Shown here: one piece after another, positions 1-11,198 of the stretch | Numbering within the stretch: position 1 is the first letter of the stretch | How the letters are laid out: each line of letters begins with the position of its first letter | Assembly: GCA_030549495.1 (NCBI GenBank) | Contig: JAUIRK010001055.1 | Coordinates: 1,053,001 to 1,117,000, forward strand | DNA length: 64,000 nt | Reading direction: 5' to 3' | Source of the DNA: Nectonema munidae | Lineage: Eukaryota > Nematomorpha > Nectonematoida > Nectonematidae | Translations under genes and position numbers: made by a program | Notes under the pieces: model-generated | What the model saw: the letters and a program-made list of their open reading frames with translations, nothing else | Databases searched by the model: none | What the model was told of the DNA's origin: nothing

Positions 1-3000
1 AACAAGCTTGGTTCATATCAAATTAATTGATTAGGTGGATTCATTACTCTGTACTGAAATGCATTGTTGCTTAAAATTAAATTTTAAAATTTTTAGCAAC
101 GAAATGTTAGCTTCATTATTAACACAGAAAATCAAAGAATCATCTTATATAATCTTCTTATTCAGTTAGTAAAGTATATTATTTGAAAATATATTTAGGA
201 CATGGTATGTAGACGTGAATTTAAATTTCGTTCTTTTAAATAGAAATTGAATGTTTAAAATTTTTACAAGAAATATTCTACAAACTTTAAATCTATATAA
301 ATTAGCTATTCCAATCCCTAAGTTATACGCTAAAAATATCATGAAAATGATATTATTTGTACTAAGTTTTATTAACAAAAATTTGAAACAAAGTGTGAAA
401 ACATTGTCAACTATTCTAGGCTATCTTGATAAAAAAAATAAAATATTAACTAAAATGAGTATCTAAGAATAAAGATGTTATATATAGACTTGATAAAATA
501 AATCCCAGAAGAGCAAAACTCTCCCCTGCCTCTTATTGAATGGTCTGGTTACATAAATTAATAGGCATAAACCTTTTAAATTATAGAGTTCTTATAAGTT
601 ATGTGTAATAAAAAACATTTGACCCGTTCAAAAATATCAGCTCTTAAAAAAAATTGAAAATGACCCCCATTCCCTTTTAACCCCCATATGTGCGCCCTTG
701 ATATCATGTATTTATTTTAATACAGAATAATAAAATAGACAAAATGTCATTTGGAGCTGTCGCATATTTTTTACTTTCGCCTATAGCCGCTTTTTCTCTA
801 TTTACTGCTAGCGAGATAGGCCTATTTATTTTTTGATAAGTGTGCAGAAAACCGAAAAAGTGAAAAGTTTCGTAAAATTATATCTTTTTACACGATTTTC
901 CTATCTATTATTGTACAATACTATGCACGAGACAATACCTTATGTAAACATGACTTCTCTATATCTCAGGATTACTATATATGCTTTTAAATGCCTTAAA
1001 AATTTAGGTCAATGTATGCAAAGCACAAGACTTTTTATGTATTCATCAAGATTATTATTATCTAACGAAGTTAATAATAATAATCTATTGTTTTTCACAC
1101 AGCACTAATTCTTTTAGCTTATTTATCATCCCTATTTATTGATGCTGGCACGCATATATCTTCGCTCATGCTTTGTTTAATAACTCGCTCACTGCTAAAG
1201 CTACTCATGGAAAAGCGTTTGTATATTTATTACCTTTTTGATGAGTTACCATTTTCAGCTAAAGTACACAACATACTGTTTACACTCATGTTATTTGAAC
1301 CATGGCGTGTGACACATCAAAATGCCGCAAATTTTATATTTAATTTAAATATGCGATCTATATTCCGATAAATATTCATAGAAAACTTTCGTATATCTAA
1401 GTCTTATTTTATTACAAGATTAAGCATTGATTATTGATTGGAACCTTGTTTAGAACAATTTTTTTTTATCAAAAGACTGTTTTCATTTCAGTTATAATAC
1501 TTTTCATTACCTATCCTATAAATCACCCTGTTTATCAAAGTCATCGCTATTTCTAATCCTAACAATAACGTTAAGTATAAAAGAAAAGAAAAATTGACGA
1601 ATAAAAATTCTCTTTCAGTATTGACTGACAAGGTGGAACACAAGAAGGCAAATTATGTGTTTTATATCACATAATCTTAGTGAGTGATATTGAAAAACAA
1701 AAACGTTATTGGAAAGAATGTTAAGGATATGTAAACAAGTACACACTATTAGGCCTGTTAATGAAGTGATATCTTAATTCGTGGAGACATAATTGATATT
1801 ATATTTTAATAAAAAGAAACTATAAAGTATCGCTTCTTTACACGTGCTTGCAGCAGCCAAACTTTTCTAACTTTTAAAGCATTCTATTACTCTCCAAATA
1901 TTAGGATGGTTACTTCTGAAAGATTTATTCAATGAGTTGTGATGGCTTCAACGCTATTATTAGTACTAAGCAGTGACTTTTCAAAAGAAGAATAAGCCTA
2001 TATAGAAGAATTCAAAGAAGAATAGAAATAGGAAGAAGAAGTGCTTTCTTCTTTTGTTGTCTCGAGTTGCTCTTTTAATTGCAATGTAGTTATACTCTCA
2101 AAGTACGATAAAAAAATCCGGCGGTTTATTCTCGTCTTCAGAGAGTTCTCCAAAAGCAGATATGACATCTTGGAATGGAACAAACGCAAGTGTTGTGAAA
2201 TTTCGCATTTTTAAACTAAATGGCTTATCAATATAGTACTTTTTTCTATCCTAACAACCTTTGTAAGTAGGATTAGGAAACACATGATTTACTGTTTTTA
2301 AAGAGGCTTTTCAAAATTTGTTACATGTTCAGTGCCATCGCCAACAAATTCATTGATTTTTTTTATAAACTGCTATGTAAGTAGCCTCTATTTTTTCCCG
2401 GAAAAGTGCAAAAACTCGAAGAATGGTTATATTATCAAACTGGATGTGAATTGTAAGAACTTGCTAATATGTTTCGAGGACAATTTGGAACGGGCCATCG
2501 ACTGTTCAATTTTTATATTTCTTCATTTCCATGAGCCCTTCATCTGAAGTCAAAATTAATGTTCTACCAATATCATTTATTCTAGAATCCAAATTATAGA
2601 AATTTGGCTCGTGAATCAAGATTTTGAAATTGTAATGGGATATGAATGTCTTTAAAAATGACCCTAAACTTAAACACAAAAAGCGTAACTTTATTCAAAT
2701 TTTTTATTTTTCCTTAAATTTGGGGGTCGGCTTATACACAAGCATATATTTTTTAGAATTTCTTTATTAAAGTCAGGGAGTTTACGACGATGTGCTTCTA
2801 CTAATCGAAGAATACACTGCTTTTCTTTTCCGTTTCTTTGTGATAGTAATGAAATCAGTTATTAGCTTGACTGCGCGTGTTAGATCATTCATTGCTTAAA
2901 TATTTTGAACAATAGCATTAGCATAATGGTAAAACCTTGAGATGACCAAGTTGCAATTGAGAACTTGAGCTAAGAATCGTCAAAAATGCAAAGTAACAAA

Positions 3001-3820
3001 ATCTGAGACAACAAATTGTTCCCTCAATTTTTCTGCCTCTGCAGTTCTAATTTTTCAGCTGTACTTTTGCTATTATTGTTGAGAGAGAGCATTATAGTTT
3101 CCACCTAGAGGAGAGAGAGAGTTATAGCCACCTTCATACAATATTGATTCGATGAATGCCGTTCTTTGGTTGAGTGTTAAGTTTAATGATCCCCCAAACT
3201 CTTTGTACTTTTAAAAGAATTTTTTGCTTCAGGTTAAGTTTGAATGTTTGGATCTTATTTATTTTCAGTTTCTCCGTTGGATGCAATTGAATTACTCAGT
3301 TTAACAAGTAAATTTTGTCCTACTACAGATTTTGATAAATGCATTCTAAGGTTTACTTACTTTTGGCGAACTGCAATAATCTTTTTGAGTTTGAAGTTCA
3401 AATGTACTTTTCTTTTGTAATTTTATCTTCAGCATCTAAAGATGCTTTTTTTTGGCAACGTGAAGCCTCGAGAAAAGATTTTTTTCTCATTTCGCTCAGA
3501 CAATCTTTCAACATTTTATTTTTAGCATCAGTGTGTGCAATATAAAAATATTTATCCAATTCAGAAATAAATAGTAATTATTTTTCTTTATCTGACCTTG
3601 ATGTTTTTTCACTTAGACTTTTTATCAGCACAAATGCAAAACACAGATTGAATACCATTTATTTAAAATTATATCATTATTTTTTTATAAAACAGTTTTA
3701 AATTGCAGCATCTACATCATTTGATTCAATATCTACCACTTTTTTTTTGGTCAAAGTGCATTTTCAGAAATCAATATTGAAAGAGTATTACAAATACATT
3801 TTTGCAAATATATAAATGAA
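1..3820. other. AT-rich DNA without a recognised gene
   Basis: I see no gene here. Short open frames occur on both strands but none has recognisable domains, splice signals or a composition unlike the background. A G-rich patch at 2722-2740 (GGGGGTCGGCTTATACAC) resembles the end of a degraded pogo/Tigger-type DNA transposon, without a matching second end. Short GA-rich runs lie near 3087-3120. Confidence 0.6.
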
Positions 3821-3829
3821 AATGCAAGA

Positions 3830-4366
3830 ATTCTCAGAGTTTCCAAACACTCACTGACATTAGCATTAATGACTCTAATAAGCTATTTAAAGCTCAACAA
3901 CTTACAATTTTCGATGACTTGCAAATAGCTCCACTCGTAATGTTTACACTTCTGATAAGTGAACGTGGAACTGGCAAATCTGAAAGAAGTGGTTTTATAC
4001 GCAATTTTCTGGGGAAAATAACAGATTTTATGACTTATGCGATAGATGATGGTACAATAGCTAATATATTTATGTTTTCAGTTTTAAATTTAAGTTGGAT
4101 GCAACATTTAAAAGAAAATAATGAAACAGCAATTGCTGTGAGCGAAGAATTTGCTAATTTTAAAGAAAATTTAGATAGAAGTGGATTATATTTAAGAGTA
4201 GAAAATTTTCTTGCTTTCGATGGAAAAGGATAGTGGTCTAGATTCTTGAAAAATGAAATAATTACAATTCTAGAACCCAAAGTTTCATTCTTAGCTTTTA
4301 CACAACCTTATATATTTGAAGAGCTTTTGAACAAAGAAAAAAAATTAATGAAATTCTCAGCCTGAT
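3830..4366 (+). pseudogene. DUF3987-like (P-loop/primase-associated) fossil
   Basis: A decayed coding stretch. Its reading contains a P-loop-like GTGKS about residue 18 of the 3919 frame, then GTIANIF, then LKENNETAIAVSEEF, then FDGKG, then LAFTQPYIFEELL. This order (P-loop, ATIASIF-like, 'S-EF' acid motif, FDGD-like, F-x-QP motif) recalls the DUF3987 family known from bacteria, phages and some eukaryotic mobile DNA. The reading is broken and the ends are unclear. Neighbours are unrecognised AT-rich DNA, so the carrier element is unknown. The family call rests on remembered motif order only and could be wrong; treat it as a relic, not a gene. Confidence 0.33.
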
Positions 4367-4369
4367 AAA

Positions 4370-5559
4370 GAAAGAATATTAAAAGAAGAAATATGTTTTA
4401 AAGATACTAGCATGAGCATTAACACTATCTTGATTTATCTTTGTTATTATCATGTTAGTATTAATAATAATTAATGTGATGTATTACTATTCTTATATAT
4501 TTCTAATTTCTGTATAGTTTCCCGGAGTAAGATTATTGTGATGCTGCATCTCGTAAAAGGCGCGAAAATGTTATATATAATATTTACACTTATTTATTTG
4601 TATACAGATATTTATTATTTCCTGTATCTATATTATATATATTTGCACATATATATCTTTATACAATTTTATGTGAATTCAAACATATATGTTGTGAATT
4701 GTTTTCAATATGTATATATTTTATCTTCTAATTCTATCTCCTTACTTCATTAATATTGTCACATGTTTCCTCTTTCTCACTTGATAAAAATATTCCCACA
4801 CTCAATGTTAGGCCCAGATGTTCTGGTAAAAACACTTCTCATCTTCAACCCTTTCTTTATTCATTCCTAATCAGGTTGTGATATACCTCCTCGTACTGCC
4901 TTTCCTTCCCCGCACTTAATCTCCAACGGTTTGATGATCTGTTGATGATCAATAGTGGTCGAAAATTTATCTTTAAAATGGTTTTTGTTTCCTTTTTTTC
5001 ATTAATAAAAGTTTTACTTCCTATTAATTTATTCTATACATTATAAGGTAGATGACGCTGTAACATTGAGACGCTTACAATGGTTTGTGACCCTGGTAAC
5101 CACTAGAAGTATATATACAAAGCAACTTTATATACTTGCTATGTTTTATATAGTTTCATAAAGTGACACTAAAATATCCTGTTTTCTATGTTTAGTGACG
5201 CTTGTAACGACTAGAAGTATAACTACAATGGAACCTGCTATGCTGTGTATAGGTATTTATTATTTGAAACGAACAAAACAATATGTTTATATGTTCTATA
5301 ATATAATAAATCCTTAAACATTATAAGCTTGCAAATTTGTTAAAATGAGGATAATAATTTAAGTATACAATTTTTACAAAGTTAAGCGATTACAAGTGAT
5401 GAACAATTGAATAAAAAATTAAATAAATTAAAAATATTGATGTGAAAGTAAAGAGCAGCATGAAATGAGAATTGCGAGAATTTGAGTAAAGTTTGAGGGT
5501 AGGACTGAGAAGTCAAGAATGTTTGACTGGATTGGTTCTAAACAAAAAAAGAAAAGCAA
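4370..5559. other. AT-rich spacer, nothing recognised
   Basis: The stretch has TA-rich low-complexity sequence around 4560-4720 and a loosely repeated phrase containing CACTAGAAGTAT / GACTAGAAGTAT near 5100 and 5210. I see no coding signal. Confidence 0.55.
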
Positions 5560-6545
5560 AACCACCAAAAAATAATAGGAACAAACGAAAATCAATAAAT
5601 CATTATATCATACGAAAATTGATCAGCTAATCTAATCCACATAAGTGTGTTTTAAGTTATTTTTTGAAGGATTTTATATTTTGTAAATATCTTATGTGCA
5701 AAGGTAAACCATTCCAAATATTAATGGCTTTAGCAAGAAAGCTATTGCGTATATGAGAATTTGGCCAGTGCTTCACAAAAATATTAACATTATTTCTCAA
5801 GTTGTGGGAATGTATCCTATAATTACTTAAAAAATATTTTGAAAAATAAGATGGAAGAAATAGATTTTTGTACATAAAAGTTGCTCTAATGATTAAGTTG
5901 TTTGATCGTGAGAATACCATATCTTTTTCTTATGACATCTGGCTGTTCACTTTCAACGAATTTGACAGCTCTATTTTGTAAGGACTGCAGTTTATTAGTA
6001 TATGTGATGCAATTTGAAGCCCAAATTAAGTTACAATAACTAATTTTTGATTGAAAGAAGGCGTGAAACAAAATTAACCTAGATTTCACTGTTAGCATGG
6101 ACCTTATATTAGTTATATAACCTAAAACATGGATACATCCTTGATAACCTTTTTAAAGTGCATATTAAATGATAAGTTGGATTGTAAGATAACTCCAAGG
6201 TAATTATAAAACTTAACTTTTTCCAAAGTAAAATTTAATGCAGGACTATGACCTCTATAATTATATATCATGTATTGAGTTTTATTCATATTGATAGAGA
6301 AATAATTGTTAATACACCAGCTATTAACTTTATCAAGAAATAAATTTACTTTATCAACATCTTTCTTTAAGTTAACACTTTTATATGTGATAACACAATC
6401 ATCAGCATACAAGTAAAGACTGAAATTATCATCATTAAGGTTAAATATATCATTAACATAGAGGTTGAAAAGAAGAGATCCCAGAAAAGAGCCATGTCTT
6501 GAGAAAACATTGATAAAGCAATTTTCTGTTTATACATCTGGGATG
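5560..6545 (-). mobile_element. 5'-truncated CR1/jockey-like LINE (RT palm to C-terminus)
   Basis: This is the 3' part of a non-LTR retrotransposon, read on the minus strand. From about 6500 down one sees GSLLFNLYVNDIF, then LYADDCVITY (the YADD catalytic box of reverse transcriptase), then the thumb phrase KVKFYNYLGVILQ near 6190. The last piece, 5657-5920, contains IWNGLPLHIRYLQNIKSFK, typical of the end of CR1/jockey ORF2. The pieces lie in different frames, with at least two shifts. Everything upstream of the palm is missing, as expected from 5' truncation on insertion. The 3' end is uncertain; an A-rich run near 5555-5580 may be the tail. It resembles the endonuclease fragments at 8.1 and 15.9 kb and may belong to the same family. 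Confidence 0.8.
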
Positions 6546-6859
6546 CAATATGGATGATTTATTAGATCGCAGAGGAGTTGTAAATGTCTTTCTCATTTTT
6601 TTCAAGGACAAATATTTTACTTAAAATTTCCAACATGAATGGTTTCCAATAATTGAAACAATTTCACTCTGCGTTGAAAAATAATGAAATACAGCGAGAT
6701 TTTTTTTGCCACCTTGAGGCAAACAAGGTCGGTATACACTGTGTTCTGACTGAAAGCACACAGTTTACTTTTTATTCCATTCACTCTATCTTTCTAATCC
6801 ATGTTAGAAATGGTTCAGATGTTTTTTCCAAAGTGATGTGAACGCCTGAGTTCAAAAAA

Positions 6860-7345
6860 CACCGATGATGAGGAAGAAATTAACCAAGAAGAGAGATTCC
6901 CTCAAAGCACCAGATTGAAAAGAATTTTTTGAGTAAACAGAAATGCAAAGGGCAGAAGATCTTCAAGGAACATAAATTGCCAAAAATGTGAAAGATGCAA
7001 TAAAACAGATACAAGTGATATTCAACTTCGTTTTTACATTCAATCGAACATTTCGTGATTTCATTCGCTTGTCTTTTATATATCGGCAATCAAAAAACCA
7101 ATGGATGGACGTGAATATCCCTTGAGAAAAATACGCAATTCCATTTTTGAAAGCGGCAGTTAGTAGAGATGTGTTCATTACCATTCAAACTTTCATATGA
7201 TTTTATTCAAAGAGAGAAAGCGACAATTCTGTTAGATGGGTTGCGGTAAGATGCATTCAAAAAAAATTCTGTAAAATTGTCACTTAATTCTTGCTGAAAG
7301 GTCTATGAAAATGAGATGCGAAAGTTCATTTACACGCATATATAC
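6860..7345 (+). mobile_element. piggyBac-type transposase remnant
   Basis: The plus-strand reading gives AIPFLKAAVSRDVF, then ITIQTFI, then FYSKRESDNS. This follows the piggyBac transposase pattern 'P-x-(F/Y)-x-x-x-M-S-R-x-x-F ... RF-x-x-F-D-(D/N)-K' found just before the first catalytic block. Upstream is an acidic stretch (NTDDEEEINQEE), as at the N-terminus of such proteins. Stops interrupt the frame, and the catalytic region and terminal repeats are not visible. It is a different copy from the better preserved one at 34.3-36.3 kb and lies on the other strand. Confidence 0.45.
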
Positions 7346-7349
7346 TTCA

Positions 7350-8110
7350 AATCTGCTTTCTTTTTACGATTTCACCAAAAGGGGTGACTAATTGTAAGCC
7401 TAGAAAAATGGAACAAGAAAGTGTCGCAAATTTGTTTGCAAGGAACATACATTATTTTTATGTTGTAATTGTAAAAACGCATGATAAATCATATATTTAC
7501 TTTGTAGTTTTTTTTCTTATAATATACTTTGTCCAAAAATATTTTTACAACCCTTACTTAGTTAAATTTAATATTTTATTGTGCTATTTTACAAAATCTA
7601 TTTGTTATGCATCGTTTTGTCAATTTCCTCGAGTAGAAGTTACTTTTATATTGAAACTATAAATATGCATTGTATATTGTAATGCATAAACTTATTTTTA
7701 ATGTTGGACCGATTTTTTTTTTGTTTTGCTTATTAAAGGAAGAGCAAGACTTGCTCCAGAAAATTGTTAATCAAGTTTTTCAGCATCAAAAGAACTAACG
7801 GTATTGGGCTTCAGTTACAAAAGTTTATGGATTTCCATATATTTTGTTTACTAGTAGTTCTGTTGAATAATAAAAAGATTTAGACTTTTTTACTTCATAT
7901 TTGTAAAGTTTTACAAAAATTTTTAATTCAGAAAATTTTGATTTGTTAAATTTTTTTTATATTTATTGTGAGGAAATAGTTTTCTTTTTTTTCGAATTTA
8001 GTAATGATAGAGTGAACCAAGTATTATTCAACAATTTTTTTGAAATTAGTTTAAGTGGGAGGCTACAGTTAGAAACATTAAAAAAAATATACATAAATTT
8101 AGAAAAGGCA
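7350..8110. other. AT-rich spacer, nothing recognised
   Basis: T-rich sequence with short open frames of AT-biased composition. No domain, repeat end or RNA gene was seen. Confidence 0.55.
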
Positions 8111-8114
8111 AGAT

Positions 8115-9110
8115 TCAAATCATTAATGAAGTAAATTGACGAGAAATCGGTATAAAACTTTTGATAAGAATAGAGAGAGAAATACCAACGAAAAAAACGT
8201 GTTTTGAAAAGAAATCAGGAGAGCATAAGAAATTTGTATAATAGACCGATATATGTGTTAGTCCATTAAAAGATTCAAAAGGCAATTTAATTCTAATATT
8301 AGAGAAGATATTGTCAATTAGTTTTAAGAAGAAATGGGGGTGTTTGGATATCGTTGGTAAGAAGCCATGTTCACGTATGTTTAAAAAGTCAAAGCAAGAA
8401 TGATCCACTTGAGCTGAGAGTAAGTTAAATTTGAAGTCTCCACAAACTAAAATTATTTTTAGATAAACAAGTTCATGAAAAAAGATTGTAAGATAACTAA
8501 TAAAACTATCGATAATCGAAGATGGGGGACGATAGATCACAGATATACTTATGAATTCTAAATTGATTAAAAATTTTGCTATTAAGATTTTACAAATATC
8601 ATGACAGTATGTTAAGGAAGAACAGTTAATTAAATGGAAATTAGACCTATAATAAATACTAACCCCTTTTCTAGATCTTTCATAAAATTTGTAACTGTAG
8701 ACCGTGATAGAGAAATTAAGATCATAAGGTTGCTAAATTTCAAAGAAACTCAAAGAATAGAGAAGCAATTGTAAAGATTCAAAATTAGAAGTCAAGCTAT
8801 GAATATTCATAGGAAGAATTTTAAGGCTGGTACTATTACGTAGAGAAAATATATAAATAATTTAATCAGGGGAAATAAATTTGCTAGAGGTATATTACAA
8901 AATTGTGAATCAGTGAAAATTTCTAAATCAGAACACTTTTCATTAATTACTGGTTTAGATAGAGCATTACTATTTCAGATATCCTGATATTGTCTAAGGT
9001 TAGTGAGAGAGCTGCATTCAGAAGAGCTAGAATCATGTCTAAATTTTTAATAGGAGAGAGAATTTTTACCCAAAGAGATCAAAACAAATTTAATTATACA
9101 TAGACGAATT
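8115..9110 (-). mobile_element. LINE endonuclease fragment (minus strand)
   Basis: The minus strand encodes the apurinic-like endonuclease of a CR1/jockey-like LINE. Near 8830-8800 there is MNIHSLTSNFESLQLLL, which fits the start of the domain (N-I-R-S-L). MIYRPPSSIIDSFISYL follows at about 8540-8490, then LVCGDFKFNLL (consensus GDFN) near 8450, then LIDNIFSN near 8290, the position of the substrate-loop phrase. Frames change upstream of 8540. The reverse transcriptase does not follow on this strand. Instead an RT piece begins immediately to the right on the plus strand, suggesting an inverted 5' part of one insertion. Confidence 0.7.
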
Positions 9111-9129
9111 ATTCTCAAACGTTCACTTA

Positions 9130-9390
9130 ATTATAAATTTATGTTAATCCAACTATATCAAAGATTTTGAAAAAATTCTTTCATCCCAAATGAGAATTAT
9201 TTTAAGAAATTTTTCAACAGAAAACTTCCATTTCTTATTAATAAATAACATCATTGTAAACAAAAAAAATTGATACGATTACTCATTTTATTGATTTACA
9301 GAAAGCATTTGATTCCATCAGACATGACTTATTACTTACTAAGCTGAAATCTTATGGCTTCGGTAATCTTATAGCAAGCAAAGCTTAACG
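9130..9390 (+). mobile_element. LINE reverse transcriptase fragment (plus strand)
   Basis: Plus-strand reading near 9286-9380 gives FIDLQKAFDSIRHDLLLTK, then LKSYGF. This is the conserved 'D-L-(K/S)-K-A-F-D-x-(V/I)-x-H' block of non-LTR reverse transcriptase, including the first catalytic aspartate. Upstream phrases (INNIIVNKKN) fit the preceding finger region loosely and are frame-broken. Sequence similarity ends near 9390. It directly abuts the oppositely oriented endonuclease fragment. Confidence 0.6.
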
Positions 9391-10316
9391 TCTTATTTTG
9401 GTTTTGGGTTTGTAAATAAATTTAAGTTGCTAGTATTAGTCATTTAAGTACATTGGAAGCAACAAAAAAATTATGTTTGTTCTAAATTGTCCCCTTTAGT
9501 TGGTTTTTTTAGAATGTTAAATAACAAATTAGGCAGATTTACCTGGCGGCAGTTGTATAAATCCTTCTTTTTATCTTATATCCACTACAACTTGCCGGGC
9601 GATATGGAGTTACTTGTAAACCAGCCTAGGTGGCTAATGTATGTGTGGCGCATCAAACAACCTACTACAACTTATTTAACTGGGGCTACTCTAACATGTA
9701 CAAAATTTTTACTTTACAAAAAAAATTAATATAGTAATATTTAAAAATCATTAACAACCAATATAGATTAATAATTTCCTCGATTTTGAGTTCTTAAGTA
9801 CAATTTAAAATTAGCAATTTTTTGTTTTAAAGTCTTACATGATTATGTTTCACCTAATTTTATGCAATTCCTAACTTTGAACTTACCAAATCGATTTTGA
9901 GAAATTATTATCATATGAGCTTACCATAATAAAACATCTAAATAATTAATTCTTTGGAAGCTAACCCTAAGTTGGAATATAAACATTAAAATTTTTCAAA
10001 CTTGCTCAACTTTTTACACTTAAAAAAAGTCTTAAACTGAATACTTTATAGAATTACAATAACTCATAGTTGAAAGCATGGTTTCTTTATACTATTTTTT
10101 TGCAAAAAAAACAAACTGTTCATATATATAAATTTTTCTTTATTATATATTTTTTTTATTTACTTTTTTTTCTCATCAATTTATGTTATATTGAACTTAT
10201 TATGTTTTTTTGTGATATTGCATAAGTGATTAGTAAAGAAATCTCCTCTCTCAGCATAAAACTAATAAATTATTAAGTTTAATTTAATTATAAAAAATTA
10301 AAAAATAATTTAAAAC
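9391..10316. other. AT-rich spacer, nothing recognised
   Basis: A patch at 9530-9720 is less AT-rich and open for about 80 codons from a TTG, but its peptide is not recognised and no splice sites support it. The rest is AT-rich. The border with the C-rich LINE at about 10324 is sharp. Confidence 0.5.
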
Positions 10317-10325
10317 ATTAAATAA

Positions 10326-11198
10326 AACCCTAACCCCTCATTATCTACATACGCCCAAGTCTCCTCCATAACCACACCTAGCTTATCCAACAACATTCAG
10401 GATAGACAAAAACCCTCTCCACCTAAGTCTAAGTCATCTCTAAATAGTGAGCTTACTCTAAAAATAGCCCCCCTTACTCCCTCTGACTCTAAAGCCGAGA
10501 AAGCTGCCTTCCGACAAAAAATAGTCAAAAACTTAGAAACCAATAAAAACAAACTTACCATCTCTAATACACGGTCTCCAAATAGTGGCACTATTTATTT
10601 CCAATTCTCTAAACCTGAAGAAAAAGCACTAGCACATCAAACTCTCCACAATAACGGCATTAAATCCGAAGATTTACCGATCCTCAAACCCCGTTTCCTA
10701 CTTAGAAGCATACCTATAACCACACCACTTTCTTCTCTCTCCGAAACCATTGCTAACGAAAACTTAAACCTAAAAAATATTGGCACCCTTAATACAGTAC
10801 GCCAAGCCGGTAACACAGGAACCTTCTCTTATAGTGCTATATTAGAACCTAGCAACCCTAACATTTTTAAACATCTACTTAAATCTCTTATACTCTTTGT
10901 TGACCATCACATTCTCACTCTAACCTTAGCAAAACCATTACATCGCCAATGCCAGAATTGTCTAAAACACAATCACTCAACGAACAAATGCAAAGCTGCA
11001 TCACCAAATTGCGATCACTGCGGAAATCGAGGCCACTCTATATCGGAATGCATCTTCAAAAATGATTCCACAAAACTATCATGCTTTAATTGTCACAATC
11101 ACCACAACGCTACATCCAAACATTGCGAATTCCAAATTAAACACACACAACACATCCAAAATCAACATAACCTTCTAATAAGCAAATTCCTATGCTAA
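10326..11198 (+). CDS. LINE ORF1 (gag-like, CCHC zinc knuckles), 5'-truncated
   Basis: This frame is open for 290 codons up to TAA at 11196. It encodes the RNA-binding gag-like protein of the LINE. The N-terminal third is basic and Ser/Pro/Lys-rich. The middle (SGTIYFQFSKPEE, then KPRFLLRSIPI, then GTLNTVRQAGNTG) fits the RRM-like region of I/R1-type ORF1 proteins. The C-terminal part carries knuckles CQNCLKHNHSTNKC and CDHCGNRGHSISEC (both CX2CX4HX4C) and a third, longer one starting CFNC. No ATG lies in frame before these motifs, so the true start was lost with the 5' end. The stop overlaps the ORF2 start (ATGCTAA), a typical arrangement for coupled reinitiation. Confidence 0.75.
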   Translation, partial: NPNPSLSTYAQVSSITTPSLSNNIQDRQKPSPPKSKSSLNSELTLKIAPLTPSDSKAEKAAFRQKIVKNLETNKNKLTISNTRSPNSGTIYFQFSKPEEKALAHQTLHNNGIKSEDLPILKPRFLLRSIPITTPLSSLSETIANENLNLKNIGTLNTVRQAGNTGTFSYSAILEPSNPNIFKHLLKSLILFVDHHILTLTLAKPLHRQCQNCLKHNHSTNKCKAASPNCDHCGNRGHSISECIFKNDSTKLSCFNCHNHHNATSKHCEFQIKHTQHIQNQHNLLISKFLC

